This document shows, one piece after another, positions 1 through 7,463 of a stretch of DNA of 12,416 nt. The stretch is taken from NCBI GenBank assembly GCA_965656605.1, contig CBFHLC010000057.1, positions 1-12,416 on the forward strand, read 5' to 3'. Every line of letters starts with the position of its first letter. Position 1 is the stretch's first letter. Source of the stretch: Litorivicinus sp965656605. GTDB lineage: Bacteria; Pseudomonadota; Gammaproteobacteria; Pseudomonadales; Litorivicinaceae. A program made the translations under genes and the position numbers. Under the pieces are notes generated by a model that was not told where the DNA came from, searched no databases, and was given only the letters and a program-made list of their open reading frames with translations.

Positions 1-800
1 GCACTGGCCCCGTCGGTGAGCGGGGTTGAATTGCCAGCTGTCAAACTCCCAGCGCCTTTATCAAAGGCCGGTCGCAGTCCAGCCATGCCCTCAATCGACG
101 CGTCGGCACGCAGGTTGTTGTCGCGCATAACGCCGTTGTGAGGCCGAACCAGATGATCATAAAAGCCCTGCTGATAAGCCGCAGCTGCTTTATGGTGACT
201 GGCCACCGCCCATTCATCCTGTGCCGCGCGATCAATCTGCCAGTGTTTTGCCATCAACTCGCAATGCTGCCCCATCGACAAACCCGTTCGCGGCTCGTTA
301 GTTGAGGGGGGGACTGGCGCCAATTCAGACAGACGCAAGCCTTTAAAAGCTTTGAGTTTTGCACCGACGCCCTTGGCGCGATTGGCCTGAACCAGCCGCG
401 CAGCGAGTTTGCGTGAGGTGCTTAAGGGGGCATCAGAAATGCTGTCGACCCCCGCAGCAATCCCACTATCAATTTGGCCACTGGCGATTTTGCCGGCCAA
501 CAACAAAGCGCCCTGCAGACTGGTGCCGCAGGCCATTTGTAAGGTGGTACCGGGTGTTTGTGGGGCCAGCGCGGTATTCAAAACCGCTTCACGAGCCAGA
601 TTCCAATCCGCGCTATGGACGACCACTGCACCGGCGCAGACTTCATCAATCAGGCATCCGGCTAACTCCAACTTGTCGACCAAGCCATTGAGTGCGCCAG
701 ACAGCAGTTGCAGGTTGGTCTGATCGGCGTAACCGGTGTAGGAGCGGCAGAATGGGATTCGGTTGCTACCAATAATATAAACGTCGCGTCCCAGCATCAT
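1..800 (-). CDS. fadI: 3-ketoacyl-CoA thiolase (acetyl-CoA C-acyltransferase), FadI-like, 3' end off the window
   Basis: This gene is open to the left edge, so only the first 266 codons are present; E. coli FadI is about 436 aa. It should catalyse thiolysis of 3-ketoacyl-CoA to acetyl-CoA and a shortened acyl-CoA, the last step of beta-oxidation. The nucleophilic cysteine is Cys91 in QMACGTSLQ. The blocks SRKLAARLVQANRAK, LRLSELAPVPPS and TAGNSTPLTDGAS closely match my memory of E. coli FadI (SRKLARVLVDVNKAR, LRLRDLMPVPPA, TAANSTPLTDGAA), which favours FadI over FadA. The second thiolase active-site region (His and Cys) lies beyond the edge and cannot be checked. The start is one of two adjacent ATGs, at 800 or 797, after a TAGGAG Shine-Dalgarno; spacing slightly favours 797. 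The stop codon of fadJ (TGA, 799-797) lies inside ATGATG, so translation is probably coupled. Confidence 0.93.
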   Translation of the reverse strand, partial: MMLGRDVYIIGSNRIPFCRSYTGYADQTNLQLLSGALNGLVDKLELAGCLIDEVCAGAVVVHSADWNLAREAVLNTALAPQTPGTTLQMACGTSLQGALLLAGKIASGQIDSGIAAGVDSISDAPLSTSRKLAARLVQANRAKGVGAKLKAFKGLRLSELAPVPPSTNEPRTGLSMGQHCELMAKHWQIDRAAQDEWAVASHHKAAAAYQQGFYDHLVRPHNGVMRDNNLRADASIEGMAGLRPAFDKGAGSLTAGNSTPLTDGAS

Positions 801-2698
801 AGGACTCCTAATGCACGGGCCCGTAACGGGCCACCTAAAAATGGGGCAAACCCGGTTCCAAAAATCACGCCCACATCCAGCTGGCGCTCGTTCTCGACAA
901 GGCCCTGCGCCAAGCACTGCTCGCAGGCTTGAACCAGCGGTTGCAGCATTGCTTTTCCTAGCTCGACATCCCCTGGGGCAAGCTGACGCTTCAGCGGCCA
1001 GGTGTAGAAGCCTTGACCTGCTTTGCGTCCTAAATGACCTTGCTCGATCAGGCGATGTAGCTGAGTGTCTTTTTTATCCGACAGGTTGAGCTCCTCGGCC
1101 ACGGCCTGACATACGTCTAAGCCAACTGTGTCCATCAGTTCGATGGGGCCCATGGGCATCCCGAAGCTAACCGCCGCTGCATCCAGCTGCTCAGCTGGTA
1201 CACCCTCCTCTAGGCGCGCCAAGGCGTCCATCATGTACGGCGCCAGAACTCGGTTAACCAAGAAACCGGGGCTGGATTTGACCACCAGGGGATACTTTTT
1301 AATCGAGGTGACAAAGGATTGAGCCCGTCGAATTTGCAGGGCATCGGTATTCTCGCCACGGATGACTTCAACCAGTGGCAATTGAGCCACCGGATTAAAG
1401 AAATGAACCCCCACCAGACGGCTGGGTTGGCGCATGTTCTGGGCGATTTGTTCCAGCGGCAGTGACGAAGTGTTCGTGGCCAATAATGCTTCGGGCTTGG
1501 CTTGTTGTTCGAGCGTGGCGAACAGCGGTGCTTTGACATCCAAGCGTTCGAGAACCGCCTCGATGATGATATCGGCACGCGCAACACCCTGCCCCGCAAC
1601 GTCTGGGATCAGACGGGCCATTGCGTTGTCGATTGCGGGTTGCGTACGTAAGCGTTTCTTGAATAGTGCTTTGGCCCGCTGTAACGCTGGTTTGATGGCG
1701 TTATCGGACAAGTCTTGCAGTGTTACTTCAAAACCGGATAACGCAGCCCACGCCGCGATGTCGCCGCCCATGACGCCGGCGCCAATCACATGAACTCGCT
1801 GGGGGTTAAAATCTGGCTCGCGATGTTTCAGCTGCTCTGACGCCATAAAAACGCCGCGCAAAGATTCACTGGTTCGACTCAGCATGAGGGGTGGAAAGGC
1901 GTTGATCTCCCCGGCACACATAGTTTGTGTGCTGCCACCTTGTTGTTCGAACAAGTCAATCAGGGCAAACGGAGCCGGATAGTGTTCTGGATTGGCTTTG
2001 CGCCTGGTTTGACGACGCATCTGACTGGCCAAGAGCTTGCGCGCAGGGGCTAGGCGCAGCAGTCGATCGGATAAGCGCGCTTGGCGCTTTTTACGTTGTC
2101 CTAGTATGAGTTTTCGAGCGGCCCAGGACAGGCGATCGGGAGTGCTGACGATTCGATCCAGCCAGCCCAGTGACTTGGCGGCGCCAGCTTTGTAATTTCT
2201 GCCGCTTAGCATGGCGGTCATGGCTTTGATTGGACCACTGAGTGCGATGCTACGACCGGTGCCGCCGAATCCAGGGAATATCCCCAATTTCACTTCGGGG
2301 AAGCCCAGTCGGGCGTTGGTCGTGGCGACTCGGTATTGGCACGCCATGGCCAGCTCTAGTCCACCGCCTAGACAGAATCCATCAATACTGGCCACAGTAG
2401 GTACGGGATAGTCCGCTAGCTGATTGAACAAGGCATGCGCCGCAGTGAGTGCTTGTCGCAAGACATCCTCGTTTTTGAAATCATCGAACTCGGTGATGTC
2501 GGCCCCGGCGATAAATCCATCAAGCTTACCGGACTGGATGACCAGCCCAGCGAGACCCGGATGTTGACGGATCTCCTCCAGCGCTTGGCCTAGCTCAGCC
2601 AGTACCTCACGCGAGAGTGTGTTGATGCGTGAGCCCTGTTGGTCCAGTGTCAGCCAAGCGATGCCTTCGTTATCGATCGTGGTTGTAAAGTGGTTCAT
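797..2698 (-). CDS. fadJ: Fatty oxidation complex alpha subunit, FadJ-like: enoyl-CoA hydratase / 3-hydroxyacyl-CoA dehydrogenase
   Basis: A bifunctional 633-aa enzyme that hydrates trans-2-enoyl-CoA and oxidises the L-3-hydroxyacyl-CoA with NAD+. Residues 1-190 are a crotonase domain: oxyanion-hole segment IAGADITEF (63-71), GGGLELAMAC with Glu115, and FPEVKLGIFPGFGG with Glu135. These match the two catalytic glutamates of FadB/FadJ. From about 300 there is a Rossmann fold (VIGAGVMGG, 304-312) and then the dehydrogenase catalytic His432 in GVHFFNPVAQLPLVEV with partner Glu444. The C-terminal dehydrogenase domains run to GTGFAPFLGGPLR (614-626). The protein is about 80 aa shorter than E. coli FadJ (714 aa), with no domain missing that I can see. 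It sits between fadE and fadI, overlapping fadE by one base (TGATG) and fadI by 3-4 bases. FadJ rather than FadB is chosen from the FadI-type partner and overall resemblance; the boundary between the two families is soft. Confidence 0.92.
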   Translation of the reverse strand: MNHFTTTIDNEGIAWLTLDQQGSRINTLSREVLAELGQALEEIRQHPGLAGLVIQSGKLDGFIAGADITEFDDFKNEDVLRQALTAAHALFNQLADYPVPTVASIDGFCLGGGLELAMACQYRVATTNARLGFPEVKLGIFPGFGGTGRSIALSGPIKAMTAMLSGRNYKAGAAKSLGWLDRIVSTPDRLSWAARKLILGQRKKRQARLSDRLLRLAPARKLLASQMRRQTRRKANPEHYPAPFALIDLFEQQGGSTQTMCAGEINAFPPLMLSRTSESLRGVFMASEQLKHREPDFNPQRVHVIGAGVMGGDIAAWAALSGFEVTLQDLSDNAIKPALQRAKALFKKRLRTQPAIDNAMARLIPDVAGQGVARADIIIEAVLERLDVKAPLFATLEQQAKPEALLATNTSSLPLEQIAQNMRQPSRLVGVHFFNPVAQLPLVEVIRGENTDALQIRRAQSFVTSIKKYPLVVKSSPGFLVNRVLAPYMMDALARLEEGVPAEQLDAAAVSFGMPMGPIELMDTVGLDVCQAVAEELNLSDKKDTQLHRLIEQGHLGRKAGQGFYTWPLKRQLAPGDVELGKAMLQPLVQACEQCLAQGLVENERQLDVGVIFGTGFAPFLGGPLRARALGVL

Positions 2699-5127
2699 CA
2701 GCTGGCCTTAGGCATTTCAGTGGGCGCCTGAGTGCTGGGTGAGAGCTCTTCGGGCGCAAAGTGATCGACCGCCACGACCTGCTCGGTTAGGTGCAACGTA
2801 TGGGCCAACTGCTCGGCCTCTTGAGCGGTAATGACCTCGGCCTTTACCGCTTGCTCCAGGGCGTCTTGGTCGTGGCGCCACTCGTACAAACCCGCACGGA
2901 TTCCTTTCAAGAAGCGCTGTTCGATGGATGCGGTGTCCGTCACGGCTAACAAAGCAGCCTCTAAAACGCCGGTGGGATCGCTCTCGTCAAAGTTCACATA
3001 CATATCCCGCGTCATTCGGTCGCGCCACTCGCCTGGCTGCAAAATCGCCTTGGCCAATTTGAAGTTGATCCGGTCGGCTGCCGGTTTGAAGGTGCGGCCC
3101 AGTGGCAATGCTCCGGCGCGCATGATTAAGCGAATCATAGGATTCGGGAAGTTTCGAATGACTTGATCAAGATGGTTTTGAAAGCGCGCATAGGCATCTT
3201 GCATACAGGCGTCGAGCAATTCACGGTCCGATTCAGGACGCCCATCTTCGCCGAAGCGTTTCAGGGTGGTTCCCATCAGATACAGCTCTGACAGCGCATC
3301 GGCCAGCCGTCCGCTGATCATTTGTTTGCGCTTCAAGTCACCGCCCAAACTGATCACAGTCAAATCAGAGACCAGGGCAAAGGATGCGCTGCCGCGATGC
3401 AGTTGCTGATACCAGTTCAGCTCATAGATCGCGTCACTGGGCGCACTGGCAAAGCGGCCACCGGTTAGATTGTGCCAGGCGGCACTGAAAAAGTTTCCGA
3501 GGCTGTATGAGACATGGCCACGCAACGCGGTATCGAAGTCGGCCAACCCGTTGGGTGACTGGGCTGCTCGGACCTCTTTGTATAGCCATGGGTGGGCACG
3601 TAATGCACCTTGGGCAAAGGTAATTAGGGTTCGGGTCAAGATGTTGGCGCCTTCCACGGTAATGCCCACAGGAACCGTGCCAAAATCGGCGAATAGATAG
3701 TTTGAGGGACCATCACAGATCGCCTTGCCGCCGTGGATGTCCATGGCGTTGTCGTAGCTCTCGCGCATCGCCTCGGTCGCTTGATACTTCATCAAGCCGC
3801 TGATCACACTGGGTTTCTCGCCATCATCAACCATCGAGGCCGTGGCGGCGCGCGCGCCTTCAAACACGTAAGCGCGCTTGACCATCTCGGCGAGCGGCTC
3901 GGCCACCCCTTCCATCTGACCAATCGCAATACCAAATTGGCGGCGGACGCGAGCGTAAGCGCTGGTGTTGCGCAGGGTCATCTTGACCGCGGTGGTGCCG
4001 ATTGCGGGCAACGATATCGCCCGGCCGACGCTTAAGCACTCCATCAACATGCGCCAGCCTTGGCCGGCGTATTGAGGCCCACCGATCAAAAATTCCATAG
4101 GAATAAAGACGTTCTCGCCGGTAACCGGGCCATTCATGAATGCGGTTCGGCAGGGGAAGTGTCGGCGTCCGGTGTTCACGCCGGGATGGTCATGTGGCAG
4201 CAAGGCCAGCGTAATGCCCACATCCTTGCCTTTCCCCAAATGCTCTTCAGGATCATGCAGACGAAACGCCAGGCCCACTAGGGTGGCTACCGGGGCCAAG
4301 GTGATATAGCGCTTATTAAAGGTAAGCGAGATGCCTAGGGTTTTCTTGCCCTGGTACTCGCCCTCACAGACAATGCCCACATCGCGCATGGCCCCGGCGT
4401 CGGAGCCGCTGTTAGGGCCGGTCAACGCAAAGCATGGGATCTCTGTGCCATCGGCAAGTCGCGGCAAATAGAAGTCTTTTTGCTGAGCGGTTCCGTACTT
4501 ACTCAGCAACTCGCCCGGACCTAGAGAGTTCGGCACCATGACAGTAATGGCTGCACTGACGCTACGCGAGCCCAGCTTGGACACCACCATGGACTGAGCC
4601 TGCGCGCTAAACCCTAGGCCTCCGTGTTCTTTCTCGATCAGCATGCCCAAAAATCCCTGGGTGCGGATGTAACTCCAAACTTCGGGGGGCAGATCCCGAC
4701 GGTGATGGGTGATGTCGAAGTTGTCTAACATGCTGCACAGGGTCTCGGTCGGGCCGTCTAAGAATGCCTGCTCCTGTGGGGTTAGTTGAAAGTCGCGAGT
4801 TTTCGTCAGTGTGTCCCAGTTGGGCTGGCCGCTGAAAAGCTCGGCATCCCAGCCTACGGTGCCAGCATCTAACGCCTCTTGCTCGGTCTGCGAGACCTTG
4901 GGCAGGATCTTTCGAGTAAAGGTGAGTGCCGGTTGAGTCAGCGACTTCAAGCGCAGCGAGTCGATGGTCAGCAGCCCCAATATAGCGCCCGGAACGACCC
5001 ATAGCAGCGATGCACCGGTCATCCAAAACACAAGGCCCAGTCCACCCAGGCCCAGCGACCATTGGGTCAGCGGAGATCGGCGGATCGCTAGCACGGCGAT
5101 GCAGGCAAAAACGATGATGATAGTCAT
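2698..5127 (-). CDS. fadE: Acyl-CoA dehydrogenase, FadE type
   Basis: An FAD-dependent dehydrogenase that converts acyl-CoA to trans-2-enoyl-CoA, the first step of beta-oxidation. At 809 aa it has the length of the large gammaproteobacterial FadE (E. coli about 814 aa), not the 380-aa classical enzymes. Residues 1-55 are very hydrophobic with two probable membrane segments (about 1-15 and 25-54), fitting inner-membrane attachment. The dehydrogenase core covers about 110-510. It includes FALTGPNSGSDAGAM (233-247), the substrate/FAD-binding signature, and AMDIHGGKAIC (461-471). TVEGANILTRT (490-500) holds Glu492, the residue aligned with the catalytic glutamate. Residues 510-809 are the FadE-specific extension. 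A GAGAGG ribosome site lies just upstream of the ATG. It is first in the operon with fadJ and fadI and diverges from the merR gene; a promoter and palindrome precede it. The electron acceptor gene is not in view. Confidence 0.96.
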   Translation of the reverse strand: MTIIIVFACIAVLAIRRSPLTQWSLGLGGLGLVFWMTGASLLWVVPGAILGLLTIDSLRLKSLTQPALTFTRKILPKVSQTEQEALDAGTVGWDAELFSGQPNWDTLTKTRDFQLTPQEQAFLDGPTETLCSMLDNFDITHHRRDLPPEVWSYIRTQGFLGMLIEKEHGGLGFSAQAQSMVVSKLGSRSVSAAITVMVPNSLGPGELLSKYGTAQQKDFYLPRLADGTEIPCFALTGPNSGSDAGAMRDVGIVCEGEYQGKKTLGISLTFNKRYITLAPVATLVGLAFRLHDPEEHLGKGKDVGITLALLPHDHPGVNTGRRHFPCRTAFMNGPVTGENVFIPMEFLIGGPQYAGQGWRMLMECLSVGRAISLPAIGTTAVKMTLRNTSAYARVRRQFGIAIGQMEGVAEPLAEMVKRAYVFEGARAATASMVDDGEKPSVISGLMKYQATEAMRESYDNAMDIHGGKAICDGPSNYLFADFGTVPVGITVEGANILTRTLITFAQGALRAHPWLYKEVRAAQSPNGLADFDTALRGHVSYSLGNFFSAAWHNLTGGRFASAPSDAIYELNWYQQLHRGSASFALVSDLTVISLGGDLKRKQMISGRLADALSELYLMGTTLKRFGEDGRPESDRELLDACMQDAYARFQNHLDQVIRNFPNPMIRLIMRAGALPLGRTFKPAADRINFKLAKAILQPGEWRDRMTRDMYVNFDESDPTGVLEAALLAVTDTASIEQRFLKGIRAGLYEWRHDQDALEQAVKAEVITAQEAEQLAHTLHLTEQVVAVDHFAPEELSPSTQAPTEMPKAS

Positions 5128-5158
5128 AAGGCCTCTCGATAACGCATAAGTCCATTGG

Positions 5159-5174
5159 TTAACGTATACGTAAG
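5159..5174. promoter_or_regulatory. Candidate operator with perfect 10-bp palindrome, fadE-merR gap
   Basis: The sequence TTAACGTATACGTAAG contains the perfect palindrome ACGTATACGT (5162-5171). It lies at the expected fadE start site and 78 bp before the merR start codon. A MerR-family dimer binds a palindrome between or over promoter elements, and the LiuR family motif as I recall it has two ACGT-containing half sites, so the neighbouring regulator is the natural binder. Repression of fadE and autoregulation are both plausible. The assignment is inference. Confidence 0.5.
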
Positions 5175-5200
5175 ATAAATCTAGGTCGGTGTGATTTCAA
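5172..5200 (-). promoter_or_regulatory. Candidate sigma-70 promoter of the fadE operon
   Basis: On the minus strand there is a -35 box TTGAAA (5200-5195, 5 of 6 to consensus), a 17-nt spacer and a -10 box TATCTT (5177-5172, 4 of 6). Transcription would begin near 5165 and leave a leader of about 37 nt before the fadE ATG. A perfect palindrome begins directly after the -10 box. This is a consensus match only. Confidence 0.5.
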
Positions 5201-5249
5201 CTGTCCGCTCGGCTAGACTGCGCACTGGCTCACCCTACAGGTTGGACGT

Positions 5250-5615
5250 ATGGATCCACTCTTCAGCATTAACGAGTTGGCTGACACCTTTGATATCAGT
5301 GCTCGAGCGATTCGCTTTTATGAAGATAAGCAGCTCTTATCGCCGACACGGGTTGGCAGTCGGCGGGTATATACCAAGCGAGACCGCGCCCGGCTGCAGC
5401 TGATCTTGCGCGGCAAGCGCTTGGGGTTTTCGTTAGGCGAGATCGCCGAATACTTGGACTTATACGATCGCGACCCGACGCAGATTGCGCAGAGCAAATT
5501 GTTGTTAGCTAAAATTAGCGAGCGTCGGTTGGCCCTTGAGCAGCAGCTGGTGGATATTCACGACACCATGGCTGATTTAGACGAAATCGAGACCCAAATC
5601 AAAAATCACCTCTAG
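5250..5615 (+). CDS. MerR-family transcriptional regulator, LiuR-like, probable controller of the fad operon
   Basis: A 121-aa MerR-type regulator. The winged helix-turn-helix lies at about 5-70: FSINELADTFDISARAIRFY is the HTH with the family's R-F-Y-E signature, and GSRRVYTKRDRARL is the wing. ILRGKRLGFSLGEIAEYLDLYD (52-73) matches the LiuR branch of acyl-CoA and branched-chain amino-acid regulators. Residues 82-117 form the dimerisation coiled coil. There is no C-terminal metal-binding cysteine loop; the protein has no cysteine at all, so a metal or SoxR-type sensor is excluded. The start is the ATG at 5250 after a weak AGG. It is divergent from fadE across 122 bp, which suggests it controls that operon. 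The effector is probably an acyl-CoA, by analogy only. LiuR proper controls leucine/isovalerate catabolism, so the symbol is left blank. Confidence 0.88.
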   Translation: MDPLFSINELADTFDISARAIRFYEDKQLLSPTRVGSRRVYTKRDRARLQLILRGKRLGFSLGEIAEYLDLYDRDPTQIAQSKLLLAKISERRLALEQQLVDIHDTMADLDEIETQIKNHL

Positions 5616-5662
5616 TACCCCACCCCAAATGCGGGCTTGTGTGGCTGATCTACGCTTGTTGG

Positions 5663-6169
5663 ATGAAGATTCTTCCTTTTTTCGCTGTTGCGTTGTGCAC
5701 GCAAGTCCTGGCTAGTGGCGTGTACACCGAATGCGCAACGCTAGAGCGCAGTGAGCCTGGGGCTCTGAGCCAATGCATGACCCAGCGGATGAGGATGGTC
5801 AGCATCAGTGATGTGCAGAAAACCCGCGCGGTGTTGCCGTGGCGGTGGCGCAGCGCAACCGAGCCGCCGTTGTTAATTGAGCGTGATTTTTCGGGTGTGA
5901 CGAGCCTGGGTGCGGCCTGCTTAGGCGCCGAGGCAGCCCTGTGTTGGCCGGTCGAGATGGGCGAGTCACTGGCACTGAAGGATCCGCAGGGAAATCGGGT
6001 GATTTTAGAAGGTGAAGTCGAGAGAACCTTTCGCCTGTCCTGCATGATTATGGATCAGGGTTTTGCTGAGGAGTTGGCGGTAATGCCTAGTTATGAGCTG
6101 GCCGGTCAGTCCAGCGACTTTCGCGCCCTGCCCCAAGCGCGCCAGCTGGTATTGGATCAATGCCGTTAG
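5663..6169 (+). CDS. Small exported cysteine-containing protein of unknown function
   Basis: I do not recognise a family. From the ATG at 5663 the product is 168 aa and begins with a clear signal peptide: MK, a hydrophobic core ILPFFAVALCTQVL, and a likely cleavage site after LAS (about residue 18). A GTG at 5639 in the same frame would add eight residues in front of the signal, which is less likely. The mature part has six cysteines (24, 38, 86, 94, 127, 167), an even number that could form three disulphides, with the last one residue from the end. It lies 47 bp after merR on the same strand and may share its transcript. Its stop overlaps the stop of the convergent ycgN by two bases. That it is a real gene rests on the signal peptide, its length and its fit between neighbours. 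Confidence 0.68.
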   Translation: MKILPFFAVALCTQVLASGVYTECATLERSEPGALSQCMTQRMRMVSISDVQKTRAVLPWRWRSATEPPLLIERDFSGVTSLGAACLGAEAALCWPVEMGESLALKDPQGNRVILEGEVERTFRLSCMIMDQGFAEELAVMPSYELAGQSSDFRALPQARQLVLDQCR

Positions 6170-6609
6170 TCGAGCATTTTGATCGGGGCCCAAGCAAGCA
6201 CATGATCTTCTAGATCGCCAGCTTCGCTTTCTACGATGATTCGTCCACGAACACTGTGACCGCCCTGATGCATGGCCTCTTTGCTACCGGTGATTAAGGG
6301 GTGCCACTGGGGAATAGACTGGCCGTAATACAAGCGTCGATAGGCGCAGGTTTCAGGCATGGTCGGGAAGGCTTCAGGTAAATCCAAAGAGACTTTGTTG
6401 CACTCCGGGACCAGATCAAACCGATCTGCATATCGTGTGCAATGGCCCTCGCAGGGATCAATGAGATCGCAGGCGACTTCGGTTTGGTAGAGATTCCCGT
6501 GGTCGTCTTCTAGCATATGGACACAGCACCAGCCGCATCCATCACACAGCGATTCCCATTCGGACTCACTCATTTGTTCTAAGGTTTTGGTTTCCCAAAA
6601 TTTGGTCAT
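6166..6609 (-). CDS. ycgN: YcgN family cysteine-cluster protein (UPF0260)
   Basis: A 147-aa protein very similar to E. coli YcgN (about 153 aa), of unknown biochemical role. The N-terminal block FWETKTLEQMSESEWESLC corresponds to FWQSKTLDEMSDAEWESLC, and AWHPLLTGSKAAMH corresponds to QWHPLITGSKEAMH here (101-114). It has nine cysteines, beginning with CDGCGWCC (22-29) and followed by Cys47, 53, 57, 70 and 88. This YkgJ/YcgN-type cluster is annotated as a metal or iron-sulphur binding site. It starts 3 bp after the DUF2802 stop, so it is the last gene of the chemotaxis operon. A link with chemotaxis is not known to me, and co-transcription may be coincidental. Confidence 0.92.
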   Translation of the reverse strand: MTKFWETKTLEQMSESEWESLCDGCGWCCVHMLEDDHGNLYQTEVACDLIDPCEGHCTRYADRFDLVPECNKVSLDLPEAFPTMPETCAYRRLYYGQSIPQWHPLITGSKEAMHQGGHSVRGRIIVESEAGDLEDHVLAWAPIKMLD

Positions 6610-6612
6610 GGA

Positions 6613-6978
6613 TCAGGCCGTTTGTTTCAGACGTCCTAATTGAACCATGATTTCCGCCTCTTCTAACGGCAAATTTAAGCTACGTGACAATTCGGCGGCC
6701 TCACACCCCTTGGCAATCAGCTGATTAGCCTGCTCATAAATGGCTTCGGGACTGATTTGTTCGGGTGCTTTGACTTGGCTTTGAGCACGAATCAAGACGG
6801 TCTTGTGGGCGCGCGCTAACAGTGATTGCATTTGTTCGGCGGTGGTCAACCGCTGAACCAGCCTTTCCATCGCTTGGCTTTGGATTTTGGCGGTAGTGCG
6901 CTGACGAGCAAAAGAGATCAGCAAGCCAATTAAGCACACCGCTTGACTCGCGGCTAAGGCGTAAATGAGCCAGCTCAT
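6613..6978 (-). CDS. DUF2802 membrane-anchored protein of the polar chemotaxis cluster
   Basis: A 121-aa protein with one N-terminal membrane segment (about residues 3-23, WLIYALAASQAVCLIGLLIS). A short coiled-coil-prone region follows (28-60), then a conserved tail EAIYEQANQLIAKGCEAAEL (78-97) with a helix-turn-helix-like C-terminus ending LGRLKQTA. The tail and position identify DUF2802, which in Pseudomonas and Vibrio lies just after cheW in the same cluster. The protein would sit on the inner membrane with most of its length in the cytoplasm. Its start overlaps the cheW stop by one base (TGATG), so translation is probably coupled. The function is not established; proximity suggests a role near the polar array or flagellum. 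Confidence 0.85.
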   Translation of the reverse strand: MSWLIYALAASQAVCLIGLLISFARQRTTAKIQSQAMERLVQRLTTAEQMQSLLARAHKTVLIRAQSQVKAPEQISPEAIYEQANQLIAKGCEAAELSRSLNLPLEEAEIMVQLGRLKQTA

Positions 6979-7463
6979 CAGAACAGCTCAAGCTCTTGAT
7001 CGGCGGGAGCCACATCGGCACCGCCCAGCAACTTGTCGACTGCCAGCAGGATGTAAAGGCGATCGCCCTTGTTGCAAACCCCTGAGATATATCGACGCGC
7101 ATCGTCACTGCCGACCTTGGGTGAACGCTCGATCTCGGACTGACGCAAATAGATCACTTCAGACACTTCATCGACATACAACCCGATCACCTCGTCTTGG
7201 TGCTCGACAATGATAATGCGGGTGTCGTCGGTTAATTCGCCACACTGATGGCCTAGGCGAACCCGAGTGTCGATCACGGTGACGACACTGCCACGCAGGT
7301 TAATGATGCCCATGACGTCTGAGTCTGCGCCTGGAACCGGTGCGATCTCGCTATGACGGCGTACTTCTTGGACCAACATAACGTCGATCGCATAGGTTTC
7401 TTGGTCCAGTCGGAATGAGACCCACTGCAACAGCGGATCGTTGGTTCCTTTCTTGTCACTCAT
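6978..7463 (-). CDS. cheW: Chemotaxis coupling protein CheW
   Basis: A 161-aa single-domain CheW that joins chemoreceptors to CheA in the array baseplate. Typical features are LQWVSFRLDQETYAIDVMLVQEV (11-33), the loop APVPGADSDVMGIINLRGSV (41-60) with the conserved Arg57 (equivalent to E. coli Arg62, by alignment), and GLYVDEVSEVI (94-104). A strong GGAG sits 7 nt before the ATG at 7463. The ATG overlaps the parP stop by 8 bases, and the stop overlaps the DUF2802 start by one base. The gene order parC-parP-cheW-DUF2802 matches the polar cluster of Vibrio and Pseudomonas. Confidence 0.95.
   Translation of the reverse strand: MSDKKGTNDPLLQWVSFRLDQETYAIDVMLVQEVRRHSEIAPVPGADSDVMGIINLRGSVVTVIDTRVRLGHQCGELTDDTRIIIVEHQDEVIGLYVDEVSEVIYLRQSEIERSPKVGSDDARRYISGVCNKGDRLYILLAVDKLLGGADVAPADQELELF

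Noticed and set aside
4607..5155. 182-codon minus-strand open frame over the start of fadE
   Set aside because: It is another frame of fadE, whose own frame has full family motifs; the overlapping translation is rich in Arg, Pro and His without any domain.
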